Part shown: piece by piece, positions 32,557 through 41,102 of the stretch
Layout of the letters: each line of letters starts with the position of its first letter
Numbering within the stretch: the stretch's first letter is position 1
Assembly: GCF_001280305.1 (NCBI RefSeq)
Contig: NZ_CP012623.1
Coordinates: 1,550,001 to 1,614,000, forward strand
DNA from: Hymenobacter sp. DG25A
Lineage (GTDB): Bacteria; Bacteroidota; Bacteroidia; Cytophagales; Hymenobacteraceae
Length of the DNA: 64,000 nt
Direction: 5' to 3'
The notes under the pieces: model-generated
The model's database searches: none
Told to the model about the DNA's origin: nothing
The model's input: the letters and a program-made list of their open reading frames with translations, nothing else
Position numbers and translations under genes: made by a program

Positions 32557-33918
32557 TTGCTACCGACCTTTCTTACCCGAATTACCTACGTTTTGCTGGC
32601 CGCGCTGCTTTTCACTTCCTGTGGTAAACAGCAAACCCTACAAGGTATTTTTAATCAGCCCACCAGCCCGCACGAAGCATACGCCCGCCGCCTGCGCCAG
32701 GCCGGTCTGGACCGTACCGCCCTGGGCCGCGACTGGCTGGCCGCCGCCGACCAGGCCCTGCGGGATTCGCTGGTGGTCACGCTGCCGTTTGAAGAAACCG
32801 GCTATTTCCGGGCCGAGCGCGCTACGGCCGCCTCCTACCGCTACGCCGTGCGCGCCGGCGAAACCGTGCGCGTAAGCCTGACCCTGGCCGTCGCCACCCA
32901 GGCCCACGTTTTCCTCGATGCCTTTGAGCTGCGCCCTGACCGTAGCACGCCCACGCTCCTGGCTTCCGCCGATACGGCCAACCTGGCCTTCAGCTACGTG
33001 GCCCAGGACGACCAGCAGCACCTGCTGCGCGTGCAGCCCGAGTTGCTGCGTACCGGCCGCTATACCCTGCGCATTCAGCGGGCGCCTTCCCTGGGCTTTC
33101 CGGTGCAGGGCAAAACCGACGCCGCCGTAGGCTCCTTCTGGGGCGCCGACCGTGACCAGGGCGCCCGCAGCCACGAAGGCATTGATATTTTTGCCGGCCG
33201 GGGCACGCCGGCCATAGCGGCGGCGGCCGGCTACATTACCCGCGTTATGGAAACGCCCGTCGGCGGCAAGGTGGTCTGGCTGGCCGATGCTGAGCACGGC
33301 CAGCATCTCTACTATGCGCACCTGGACCGGCAGCTGGTGCAGTTGGGCCAGAAAGTACGCCTGGGCGATACGCTGGGCCTGATTGGCAATACCGGCAATG
33401 CCCGCACCACGGTGCCGCATCTGCACTTTGGTATTTACCGCTCAGGCCGCGGCGCGGTAGACCCCTTCCCGTATGTACGCCGCCCCGACGCCGAACCGCA
33501 AGCGCCCCGCAGTGGACCCAACCGGCCGGGCCAGTGGGTGCGCGTGCGCGAGAAATCCGCGGACCTGCGCCGCAGCCCTTCCTTCAAAGCCGATGTACTC
33601 ACTAAAATCCCCCGGCACACGGCCCTCTTTGTGCTGGGTGCGCAGGCTGACTGGTACCGCGTGGAATATCCGGGCGGAGGCATTGGCTACCTGCCCGTGC
33701 AGGCAACCAACGCTACCCTGGAGCCCCTGCGCCGCGAAACCCTGCCCGCCATAACTGACCTACTGGCTCAACCATTTCTGGGCGCCCCGCAGCTGGATTC
33801 CCTACCCGCCCGCAGTACGGTGGCGGTCCTGGGCGAGTACGGCCTGTATCGGCTGGTGCGCAGCCAAAATGGGGAGGTGGGCTGGCTACTTTCGACTCCT
33901 AAAAAATCGAGCACGTAG
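32557..33918 (+). CDS. M23 peptidase lipoprotein with SH3 domain
   Basis: 453 residues from TTG 32557 (LPTFLTRITYVLLAALLFTSC); there is no ATG before the lipobox Cys. A long N-terminal beta region (about 40-190) precedes the M23/LytM domain: SHEGIDIFAGRGTPAIAAAAG (zinc His/Asp), HLYYAHL and VPHLHFG (catalytic His and zinc His). C-terminal bacterial SH3 repeat region (about 320-450): VRVREKSADLRRSPS, LFVLGAQADWYRV. Likely cleaves peptidoglycan cross-links from a membrane-anchored position. Single gene, ending in a very long palindrome. Confidence 0.88.
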   Translation: MLPTFLTRITYVLLAALLFTSCGKQQTLQGIFNQPTSPHEAYARRLRQAGLDRTALGRDWLAAADQALRDSLVVTLPFEETGYFRAERATAASYRYAVRAGETVRVSLTLAVATQAHVFLDAFELRPDRSTPTLLASADTANLAFSYVAQDDQQHLLRVQPELLRTGRYTLRIQRAPSLGFPVQGKTDAAVGSFWGADRDQGARSHEGIDIFAGRGTPAIAAAAGYITRVMETPVGGKVVWLADAEHGQHLYYAHLDRQLVQLGQKVRLGDTLGLIGNTGNARTTVPHLHFGIYRSGRGAVDPFPYVRRPDAEPQAPRSGPNRPGQWVRVREKSADLRRSPSFKADVLTKIPRHTALFVLGAQADWYRVEYPGGGIGYLPVQATNATLEPLRRETLPAITDLLAQPFLGAPQLDSLPARSTVAVLGEYGLYRLVRSQNGEVGWLLSTPKKSST

Positions 33919-33925
33919 TGTTTCT

Positions 33926-33988
33926 CCAGCTGCCATAAAACAAAAGCTCCCACCAGAAAGGCGGGAGCTTTTGTTTTATGGCAGCTGG
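33926..33988. terminator. Bidirectional terminator with 26-base perfect arms
   Basis: 33926-33951 pairs perfectly with 33963-33988 around an 11-base loop; the arms contain AAAACAAAAGCTCCC and its complement, which gives T-rich tails in both directions. Separates two convergent genes. Confidence 0.85.
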
Positions 33989-33999
33989 CAGCAGAAAGC

Positions 34000-34599
34000 T
34001 TATTCGGCTACAATCACTGCCTTGTTCAGCTTGCGGGCGAAGGCAATGCGCCGCTCACGGCCGCCGGAGGTAATGTAGTCGAAGCCAACGGATTTGTTGT
34101 CATCCCGCACCGCCTGCCAGGCTTCCTGGTCAGCTACGGGGGCCGTTGTCATGGAGCGCGGAATAGCCGGGGACGTGAAACGGTCTTCGCGGAAGAAATT
34201 GTTCATTCCCTTCAGAATACCAATTTCCTTGTCGCGCACGGTGGCGGCTTGTGGGTCTTCCAGTTCCCGCTCATCCAGCAGGGCCAGGGCAGGAATCACT
34301 TCATTCCGAAGCGTATCGCCTTTGCTGCTCGTGATTATAAAACGGGCCTGACTATTGAGAATTTTGGTGCCTTGCAGCAGAAGTACAAAATTATCCTTGT
34401 TCTTGGTATCAGAGAAATGATGCGTGGTGCGCACACTATTCAGAATGCTCTTCGAGGTAAGGCGGGCACGTTGGCCTTCGGGCGTAGGCGTAAACACCCG
34501 GTCGGGGTTTTTGGACGATGCTGATTCGCGCTCTGTAGTAATACAGGACGACTGCACGAGCAAAGCAGCAAAGACAACAGGGAGGAATAGTTTTTTCAT
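34000..34599 (-). CDS. Lipoprotein of unknown family
   Basis: 199 residues from ATG 34599 (MKKLFLPVVFAALLVQSSC). Lipobox QSSC, then a Ser/Arg/Lys-rich stretch. The remainder reads LTSKSILNSVRTTHHFSDTKNKDNFVLLLQG, FIITSSKGDTLRNEVIPALALLD, and FFREDRFTSPAIPRS; the last part is charged. No recognisable motif. Single gene between the M23 peptidase gene and the barrel-like gene. Confidence 0.65.
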   Translation of the reverse strand: MKKLFLPVVFAALLVQSSCITTERESASSKNPDRVFTPTPEGQRARLTSKSILNSVRTTHHFSDTKNKDNFVLLLQGTKILNSQARFIITSSKGDTLRNEVIPALALLDERELEDPQAATVRDKEIGILKGMNNFFREDRFTSPAIPRSMTTAPVADQEAWQAVRDDNKSVGFDYITSGGRERRIAFARKLNKAVIVAE

Positions 34600-34753
34600 T
34601 TTAATGAGAAACAACGTCGGGCAAGGTGGTAATACCTGCGCGGGCAAGCCATCTATGGGGCGCCCGGGAAACACAAGTAGGCAGAGAAACTCCGCTGAGC
34701 GGGTTTTAACGGCTTCTACGCGGGAATGGGCCGGAAGTTAAGCAACCTGCCAA

Positions 34754-35470
34754 CTAAAGCAAACCAATCTCCAGGCCAGCACTCCATCCGGGCAGTTCCG
34801 GCCACGCCTCCGCCTCCCGGCCCTTATACAGGGACGATAACCGCCGGCGCACCACCAGGGCATAGCGCGAAGAGCCTACGCGCGCGCTCAGGCCATACTG
34901 CCAGCGCTGGGCGTAGCTCAAATCATGCTCAGATACTTTTAGCACTTTGGCAGGACCAGTAGCGGGCTCATCCCGGTAAGCGTGCGTAGTAGCGAAAGCC
35001 CAGCCACCCCAGCCACCCACATCCAGATACCGCCCTATCACGTTGCCACGGTGACCAATGTTCAGGCGTACAAATCCGCCCAGCTGCAGTTGCTGCCACG
35101 TGAGGCTTTCCCGCTCGTGCCGGAGGCTGTTGGGCACCATTTTCGCATCGGTCTGGAGCAGGTTGGCGCGCAGGCGCACTGTCTGCAAATCGGCTCCCAA
35201 AGCCAGTTGCTGCGAGAAGCGCCATTTCTGCCGCCAGCCCAGCATAATCTCCCCCGAGCTACTATACTTGATGGGCGCCCCCGCCTGATTTTGGCCTACC
35301 AAGGCATTATAGCCGGCGTAGAAATGCTGGAAATAGGCGCGGTTTGGCCCGGTAAGCTGCACCACGGTATCCGAGCTAACCTCATTAAACGCCAGCACCC
35401 GCTGGGCCCGGGTACTGGTGGCCACCCCGGCTATCAGCAGCGCTGTCAGTAAAAAGCTACGTCCATTCAT
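34754..35470 (-). CDS. Probable outer-membrane beta-barrel protein
   Basis: 238 residues. Signal peptide 1-22 (ending TSTRA). Alternating aromatic/hydrophobic strands such as GEIMLGWRQKWRFSQQLALGADLQ, LQLGGFVRLNIGHRGNVIGRYLDVGG and QRWQYGLSARVGSSRYALVVRRRL, with a terminal strand WSAGLEIGLL, are typical of small barrels. Its ATG overlaps the subtilase stop (ATGA), so it is translated from the same message and may be a partner of that protease. Family not identified. Confidence 0.6.
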   Translation of the reverse strand: MNGRSFLLTALLIAGVATSTRAQRVLAFNEVSSDTVVQLTGPNRAYFQHFYAGYNALVGQNQAGAPIKYSSSGEIMLGWRQKWRFSQQLALGADLQTVRLRANLLQTDAKMVPNSLRHERESLTWQQLQLGGFVRLNIGHRGNVIGRYLDVGGWGGWAFATTHAYRDEPATGPAKVLKVSEHDLSYAQRWQYGLSARVGSSRYALVVRRRLSSLYKGREAEAWPELPGWSAGLEIGLL

Positions 35471-37191
35471 TGGGAAACAGTGTAAGCCTGGGTGTAGCCT
35501 TTGTAGGATGCCCGTACCTGGTCGCCGGGTTGCAGCGTGCTCAGGGCCCAGCTGGCCACGTAGCGCTGGGTTACTTCGCGCACTTCGTACCGGCGCAGGA
35601 CACCGCGCGCATCAGCCACGTGCAGGTATACATAGGCGGGAGCTGCCAGCGGCAAACTTGTTTTTGCGTTGAGCGGCAGCGGCGGCAGGGCAGCCAGCGG
35701 GCGGTTGGGCTCATCCAGCTGCAGGGGCAGCGTTTGCGCGGGCTGCGCGCTGGCTTCGGGGCGCAGTATCAGCTGCAAAAGGCCGTTTTCTTGCCGCACA
35801 AAATCAAAGGTGGGCCGGGTGGCCTGCTCATGCGGCCGCAGAAAGTAGGCGGCCTGCGGGCTGCCGTACCCCTGCGCATAATCAAAGTAAGGGTACAGCG
35901 TGGCCGATTTCTCAATCTGCTGAAAGAGCTGCATGGCCGTGAGGCCGCGCTGCCGCTGCCAGATGCAGGCGGCAAAGCCGGCTACCAGGGGGCTGGAAAA
36001 GGAAGTGCCTTCGTTGCGCTCAAAGCCGCCCGCAGGGCGGGCGGTAATGGCAATGCCAAAGGCCGCTACGTTGGGTTTGAGGCGGCGCTTGGCCGTGGGT
36101 CCCCGCGAAGTAAAATCGACGGGGAGCCAGGTAGCCGGGTCGAGGCCCCCTACCGCCAGCACGGAGTCGTTGTCGGCGGGGGTGCCTATTACGCCCCAGC
36201 TCTGGTTGTCGCCATCGTTGCCGGCCGAGCATACCACCAGCATGCCCTTGCGCACGGCCAGAGCGGCAGCACGGGCCACCAGACTGGTGCGCCCATCCAT
36301 CTGCTCCCGGAAATAGCGCCTATCGGTGTAGCCCAGGGAGGAGTTGATGATGTCGGCACCGTGTTTATCGGCCCATTCCACGGCGGCCAGCCAGGCTTCT
36401 TCCTCACTGTACCGCTCGCTGTGCTCCCGTTCGGTGCGGGCCAGCAGATATTCAGCGGCCGGAGCCAGCCCGAGCGAAGTGCTGTCATTGAACTGGCCTG
36501 CCAGGCAGGAAAGCACCTCCGTGCCGTGGTCGCCGTAGGCATATACCTGCGGCTTCTGGCGGATAAAATCCCAGGTATCGGTTATCTGATGGCCCTTCAG
36601 TAGCTTCTGAAAAGCCGGATGGGCGTCAACACCCCGAAAACCCACATCAAAAATGGCAATGCGCATACCATGACCATTTAGTTGGGCCTGGTGCAAAGCC
36701 GGACTACCCAGAGCGCTGGTTTGCCGGCGGGCCAGTTGCAGGTCTTCCTCACTGAGCGGCTCGGCGGCCACGGCGGCTTTCCGGCGGGCAGGCAGCAGAT
36801 CAGGCGTAGCGTTGTAACGGGCCACTACTTCCCGCACGCCGGGCAGGCGGCGCACCTGCGCTATCTGGGCCGGGGTAGCCCAGCAGGCCACGGCATTAAA
36901 CCAGCGGCTGACCGAAGTAACGGAATCTACGGTGCTGCGCAGGGCCTGCACATAGTCGGGACGCACGGGGAAGTCGGTGCTGTCGGCGGCGGGCAGGTGC
37001 TGGCGCTGGCGGCGCAGTTGGGCCGGGGCGGTAAAGTACTGCTGCGGGTTCAGCTGCATGGCCCGCTTATCGCGCAGAAAAACCCAGTAAGGCGCCGAGG
37101 ACGGGTTTATGGATTGTGCAGCTGAGGGCCAGGGCAATAAGCACATACTCAGCAGCACCACTGCCCACCGTGGGGCCATTCTCTTACGCAT
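35467..37191 (-). CDS. Secreted subtilisin-like serine protease (S8)
   Basis: 574 residues from ATG 37191 (MRKRMAPRWAVVLLSMCLLPWPSAAQ); ATG 37206 is an alternative. Signal peptide, then an inhibitor-like N-terminal region (about 30-160) and the peptidase domain with catalytic Asp in IAIFDVGF, His in GDHGTEVLSC and Ser in GTSFSSPLVAG. The last about 150 residues are beta-rich and end with SYKGYTQAYTVSQ rather than a typical sorting domain. Overlaps the next gene by four bases. Confidence 0.92.
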   Translation of the reverse strand: MRKRMAPRWAVVLLSMCLLPWPSAAQSINPSSAPYWVFLRDKRAMQLNPQQYFTAPAQLRRQRQHLPAADSTDFPVRPDYVQALRSTVDSVTSVSRWFNAVACWATPAQIAQVRRLPGVREVVARYNATPDLLPARRKAAVAAEPLSEEDLQLARRQTSALGSPALHQAQLNGHGMRIAIFDVGFRGVDAHPAFQKLLKGHQITDTWDFIRQKPQVYAYGDHGTEVLSCLAGQFNDSTSLGLAPAAEYLLARTEREHSERYSEEEAWLAAVEWADKHGADIINSSLGYTDRRYFREQMDGRTSLVARAAALAVRKGMLVVCSAGNDGDNQSWGVIGTPADNDSVLAVGGLDPATWLPVDFTSRGPTAKRRLKPNVAAFGIAITARPAGGFERNEGTSFSSPLVAGFAACIWQRQRGLTAMQLFQQIEKSATLYPYFDYAQGYGSPQAAYFLRPHEQATRPTFDFVRQENGLLQLILRPEASAQPAQTLPLQLDEPNRPLAALPPLPLNAKTSLPLAAPAYVYLHVADARGVLRRYEVREVTQRYVASWALSTLQPGDQVRASYKGYTQAYTVSQ

Positions 37192-37381
37192 ACCCGGTAT
37201 TCTCATGATAAACCACTGCCCCAGCAAAGCGGGCTGAAGGTACACGTATGGCCTGTATTTCCGCAAATTTTCAGACAGCCGCTGCCCGTCGCGGCAAGGC
37301 GGGCGGGGCGTTGCGCAACTGTCGAGCGCTTCGGTTCGTTTTTAAAGCACGCATACCATTTTCACTTACCCCCTAGTCTCT

Positions 37382-38194
37382 ATGTCCTACCGCCTCCCCC
37401 ATTCTGTGCTTGCCTCTATGCTGGGTGCCAGCCTGTTAATTGGCACCTCTTCCTGCGTATCGACGAAAAAGTACAAAGCCCTGCAACAGCAGAACTCTGA
37501 CCTGCAGGCTTCTAAAGCAGCCCTGGAACAGGAAAAAACCCGCACCGAAGAAGAGCTGCGCAACAATTTGAGCAACAAGAATCAGCAGGTAAATCAGTTG
37601 AATGAAAACCTGAGCGGCGCCCAGCAGGCCAACTCGGCCCTTTCAGCCGACCTGCGCACCAAGGAAGCGCGCATTGCCGAAATGCAGCGCATTCTGGAGC
37701 AGAAAGACCAAGCCGTGAAAGCCCTGCGTCAGAAAGTAGCCGATGCGCTGTTAGGCTTTAATGCCAACGACCTGCAGGTAAATCTCAAAAATGGCAAAGT
37801 ATACGTTTCTCTTTCTGAGCAGCTGCTGTTCAAATCGGGCTCTACCAAAGTAGACCCCAAAGGCCAGGAAGCCCTCAAGAAGCTGGCGGCAGCCCTGAAA
37901 GGCAATCAGGATGTGAATGTGCTGGTGGAAGGCCACACCGATAATGTGCCCATTGCCCGCGGCACGGCCGGCATGAAGGACAACTGGGACCTGAGCGTGC
38001 TGCGTGCCACGGAAATCACGCGCATCCTGACGCAATCCGGCCTGAGCTCTACGCAGGTGACGCCCTCGGGCCGCTCGCAGTACGTGCCGGTAGCCGCCAA
38101 CGACAACCCGACCAACAAAGCGCTGAACCGGCGCACGGAAATCATTCTGACCCCCAAGCTGGACGAGTTGTTCCAGATTCTGGAGCAGAATTAA
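37382..38194 (+). CDS. Coiled-coil OmpA-domain lipoprotein
   Basis: 270 residues. Lipobox GTSSC near Cys25. A long coiled coil (about 30-120: KKYKALQQQNSDLQASKAAL...) leads to an OmpA peptidoglycan-binding domain (about 130-255): YVSLSEQLLFKSGSTKVDPKGQ (in part), VLVEGHTDNVPIARG, WDLSVLRATEITRIL and KALNRRTEIIL. The architecture suggests a spacer that reaches from the outer membrane or its lipid anchor to peptidoglycan, like Pal or YiaD but with a longer coil. Has its own terminator. Confidence 0.88.
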   Translation: MSYRLPHSVLASMLGASLLIGTSSCVSTKKYKALQQQNSDLQASKAALEQEKTRTEEELRNNLSNKNQQVNQLNENLSGAQQANSALSADLRTKEARIAEMQRILEQKDQAVKALRQKVADALLGFNANDLQVNLKNGKVYVSLSEQLLFKSGSTKVDPKGQEALKKLAAALKGNQDVNVLVEGHTDNVPIARGTAGMKDNWDLSVLRATEITRILTQSGLSSTQVTPSGRSQYVPVAANDNPTNKALNRRTEIILTPKLDELFQILEQN

Positions 38195-38218
38195 CTCAAC
38201 CTACCACAGCATCAGCAT

Positions 38219-38249
38219 AAAAAAAGCCCGGCGTGCCGGGCTTTTTTTA
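38219..38249 (+). terminator. Terminator of the OmpA lipoprotein gene
   Basis: AAAAAGCCCGGC / GCCGGGCTTTTTTT, a compact perfect hairpin; also usable from the convergent gene. Confidence 0.85.
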
Positions 38250-38257
38250 TGCTGTCA

Positions 38258-38803
38258 TTAAAGCGTTTCTCCTCCGCCAAAGGGGAAAGTATGAATCGGT
38301 TGCCAGTGCTGCCCATCGTGCCGGAACAGGGTGATGTTCTGCACCGGGAAGGCCGCCTGGTAGTGCCGCTGGGCAAACTGCTCCCGCAGCCGGGGCACCA
38401 GCTTGGCCGGCAGGTCGCGGGTGGCCAGCGTCATGTGGGGCGTGAACGGGCGCGAATCTTTGGCTGCCTTGGGCAGCCAGGCCGCGCACTGCGTCTCCAG
38501 CTCTTGTTGTAAAACCTGCCACAGAGGATGGGGCAGAACCCGCACAAACAGGGTGCGGTGCCCGAACCAGTCAAAATCCTGCACCTCGGCCGGAAACGCC
38601 GGCAGCTGTTGTGCCACGCCCCGCAGGCAGGCCACCAGGCCCTCCTCCTTGTCTGGGGGCTGATGCCACGGCGGAAGAAGGGTGATGTGCGGGGGCAGGC
38701 GCACGGCATTACGGCTGCCCGTTTGCTCGTGCACTTCCTGCTTCATGGCCCAAACAGCGCTATACACCGGCTCCGGGGCCAGCACAGCTACCAAGTACAT
38801 CAT
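38258..38803 (-). CDS. 2'-5' RNA ligase / 2H phosphoesterase family protein
   Basis: 181 residues from ATG 38803 (MMYLVAVLAPEPVYSAVWAM). Two HxT motifs, PHITLL (His39, Thr41) and PHMTLA (His123, Thr125), define the 2H phosphoesterase fold, which includes ThpR-type RNA ligases and cyclic phosphodiesterases. The substrate is unknown. FGHRTLFVRVLPHP between the motifs is also typical. Possibly read through from the upstream M28 gene only weakly, since a hairpin separates them. Confidence 0.85.
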   Translation of the reverse strand: MMYLVAVLAPEPVYSAVWAMKQEVHEQTGSRNAVRLPPHITLLPPWHQPPDKEEGLVACLRGVAQQLPAFPAEVQDFDWFGHRTLFVRVLPHPLWQVLQQELETQCAAWLPKAAKDSRPFTPHMTLATRDLPAKLVPRLREQFAQRHYQAAFPVQNITLFRHDGQHWQPIHTFPFGGGETL

Positions 38804-38813
38804 GGATAAAATA

Positions 38814-38862
38814 GAAAGGAGGAATTGAGCATACGTAAAGTGTGTGCTCAATTCCTCCTTTC
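38814..38862 (-). terminator. Terminator hairpin after the M28 peptidase gene
   Basis: Nearly perfect 21-base arms containing GAAAGGAGGAATTGAGCAnA; the minus strand ends in TTTCTATTTT. Lies between the M28 gene and the 2H gene. Confidence 0.7.
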
Positions 38863-38874
38863 GCTCCGGAAAAA

Positions 38875-40269
38875 TTACAATCCGTATTTGCTGAGCAGGT
38901 ACACCAGCGCGGCCATGCTGGCGTTGCCCAGCTCCAGCTCCCGGCGGTTTACTTTATCAAAGGTATCGGCGGCGGTATGGTGGATGTCGAAATAGCGCTG
39001 GGAGTCACAGTCGTAGCCGATGAGCACCTGCGCCTGGTCTTTCAAGGGGCCGATATCGGTACCGCCGTGGCCGGCGGTAATTTCCCCGCTGCCGTAGGTG
39101 CGGAACAGGGGCTGCCACTGCTGCAGGCGCTGCAGCATTGCCGGCGTGCCTTCAACGGAGAAACCGCGTGGGGTAAATCCACCGCCATCAGACTCCATGG
39201 CCGCCAAGTGCTTTTCGCCGGCCGTTTTGGCCAGTTCAGCATATTTGATGCCGCCACGGTTGCCGTTTTCCTCATTCATAAACAGCACTGCCCGGATGGT
39301 GCGCTCGGGGCGCTGGCCGGTGGCTTTCAGTAAGCGCAGCACTTCCATGCTTTGCACGCAGCCGGTGCCATCATCGTGCGCACCTTGGCCCAGGTCCCAG
39401 GAATCGAGGTGGCCGCCTACGGCAATAATTTCATTGGGGTATTTAGAGCCTTTGATTTCGCCTACCACGTTGTAGGATTTCACCTCGGGCAGCTGGCGGC
39501 AGCTCATTTCCAGCTCGAAGGTGAGCGTGGGGTTTGCTTTGAGCAGGGCGCTGAGCTGGTCGGCGCCGTTGGTGCTGAGCGCGGCGGCGGGCACTTTGGT
39601 CACCTTGTCGTCGTAGCTCATGGTGCCGGTGTGTGGGTAGTCGTCGTGGGCCAGGGAGAGGCTGCGCACTAGGGCACCCACAGCGCCGCGCTTGGCGGCT
39701 TCAATGGCGCCTTTGCGGCGCTGGTCGCCGGCCTCGCCGTAGGCATGGCCGGTTTCCACGTAGGTGGGGTTCATGGGCCGGTTGAAGAACACCAGCTTGC
39801 CGCGCACTTTGTCGTCGGGCAGGGCGGCCAGTTCCTCCCAGGTGCGCACTTCCACTACCTGGGCTTTCAGCTTGCCATTAGTACCCACTGAGCCGCCAAG
39901 AGCGCATACGTTGAAAGCAGTGCCTTTGCCTTTAGCGGGCTTGGCTTCGGCTTTTTCCCTGGCTCCCCGCTCCCAGTGCGGCACCATAACTTCCTGCAGA
40001 TACACCCGGTCCAGGCCCATCTTTTCCATTACCTCTTTGCCCCACTGCACTGCCTTTTCTGCCTGCACCGAGCCGCTTAACCGGCCCCCGATGGTGCCGG
40101 TGAGTGTGCGGAGATTTTCGTAGCTCTGCCCCCGCAGCAGGGCTTCGTCGTAGAGGCGACGGATGGTGAGTGAATCGGTTTTGGTTTCGGCAGACTGGGC
40201 AGCGGCGGGCAAAGTAGCGGCAGCAGCCAGCAAACCTGCCAGTAAGCCCCGGCTCATGGGAAAACGCAT
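38875..40269 (-). CDS. M28 family zinc peptidase (carboxypeptidase Q-like)
   Basis: 464 residues. Signal peptide 1-25 (ending PAAAQ). Dinuclear zinc exopeptidase with an inserted PA domain (about 130-260, LVFFNRPMNPTYVETG...). Metal ligands: His in VGGHLDSWD, Asp in GAHDDGTG, Glu pair in MNEENG, Asp in MESDGG and His in DIHHTAADTFD. Probably periplasmic and used in peptide turnover. Single gene. Confidence 0.92.
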   Translation of the reverse strand: MRFPMSRGLLAGLLAAAATLPAAAQSAETKTDSLTIRRLYDEALLRGQSYENLRTLTGTIGGRLSGSVQAEKAVQWGKEVMEKMGLDRVYLQEVMVPHWERGAREKAEAKPAKGKGTAFNVCALGGSVGTNGKLKAQVVEVRTWEELAALPDDKVRGKLVFFNRPMNPTYVETGHAYGEAGDQRRKGAIEAAKRGAVGALVRSLSLAHDDYPHTGTMSYDDKVTKVPAAALSTNGADQLSALLKANPTLTFELEMSCRQLPEVKSYNVVGEIKGSKYPNEIIAVGGHLDSWDLGQGAHDDGTGCVQSMEVLRLLKATGQRPERTIRAVLFMNEENGNRGGIKYAELAKTAGEKHLAAMESDGGGFTPRGFSVEGTPAMLQRLQQWQPLFRTYGSGEITAGHGGTDIGPLKDQAQVLIGYDCDSQRYFDIHHTAADTFDKVNRRELELGNASMAALVYLLSKYGL

Positions 40270-40379
40270 ATTCAGGAGAAAGAAATGGAGATAAAACAGA
40301 AGCTACCAACCCTATAGAAGGTTGGCCGGCTAAAGTACAAGAAAACGACAGCCGGGCTGCACCAGCAGTGCACAAAAGC

Positions 40380-40904
40380 CTATCGGGTGGCGCCAAACCG
40401 CCGGGCTAAGGCCTTAGGACGGTCCTTCTCCTTTCGGGGCACCTGCACCTCCAGTAAATAATCATATTGCAAATCACCGATAGCCGGTACGGGGCGCTCA
40501 GCGCCTAAGGCTTCCACGGTTTCCAGCAGCGTGTTGGAATGGCCTACGATGAGTACCGTGCGGCCCGCATAATCTTTACGGATGCGCGTGGCCAGGGCTG
40601 GCAGCTGCTTGGCATCATATACTTCCGGAGTAAGGCTGCGGGCGGCGGCCAGCGGGGCAGCGGTGGCCCGGGTGCGGGTGGTATTGGTGGTAAAAATGGC
40701 CGCCACGTTGCGGTTCAGCAGCGAGTCGCGCAGGGCCAGGGCACGCTGCTCTCCCTCGGGCGTTAAGGGTGGGTCCGCCAGGCCGGGGGTAAGGTCCTTT
40801 TCCGCGTGCCGTACAATGTACACGGTGGTAGGGGCCAGTTTGGAAGTACAGGCGCTGGCCAGCAGCACGACCAGCAAAAGGAAAGAGCGAAGAAATGCTT
40901 GCAT
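40380..40904 (-). CDS. Histidine phosphatase superfamily lipoprotein
   Basis: 174 residues from ATG 40904 (MQAFLRSFLLLVVLLASAC). Lipobox LASAC, Cys19. RHG motif as VRHAEKD (Arg32, His33) and a second His121 in VGHSNT, with TRTRATA as the phosphate-pocket arginines. SixA/phosphoglycerate mutase fold; the substrate is not evident. A long imperfect hairpin separates it from surE. Confidence 0.85.
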   Translation of the reverse strand: MQAFLRSFLLLVVLLASACTSKLAPTTVYIVRHAEKDLTPGLADPPLTPEGEQRALALRDSLLNRNVAAIFTTNTTRTRATAAPLAAARSLTPEVYDAKQLPALATRIRKDYAGRTVLIVGHSNTLLETVEALGAERPVPAIGDLQYDYLLEVQVPRKEKDRPKALARRFGATR

Positions 40905-40989
40905 ATGCAGAGGGAAAGAAGTTTCTGGCGGAAAGTTAGGCTGAAACTGCGGAATCTGGCGGCTGTCGCTGGTTACTTTAAAATACATG

Positions 40990-41076
40990 AAAACGCCTCA
41001 TCGTCAGGGCAGCTAAAACTCGTTTGAATTCCCAAAGGACAAACTGGCTTAGCCGCCTAGACGAAGAGGCGTTTTT
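40990..41076 (-). terminator. Imperfect hairpin after surE
   Basis: AAAACGCCTCATCGTC (40990-41005) pairs with GACGAAGAGGCGTTTTT (41060-41076); an inner pairing GGCAGCTA / TAGCCGCC extends it. The minus-strand end is T-poor beyond the arm itself. Confidence 0.5.
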
Positions 41077-41102
41077 CAATCGATAGTCAGAATGCTGATT
41101 CT

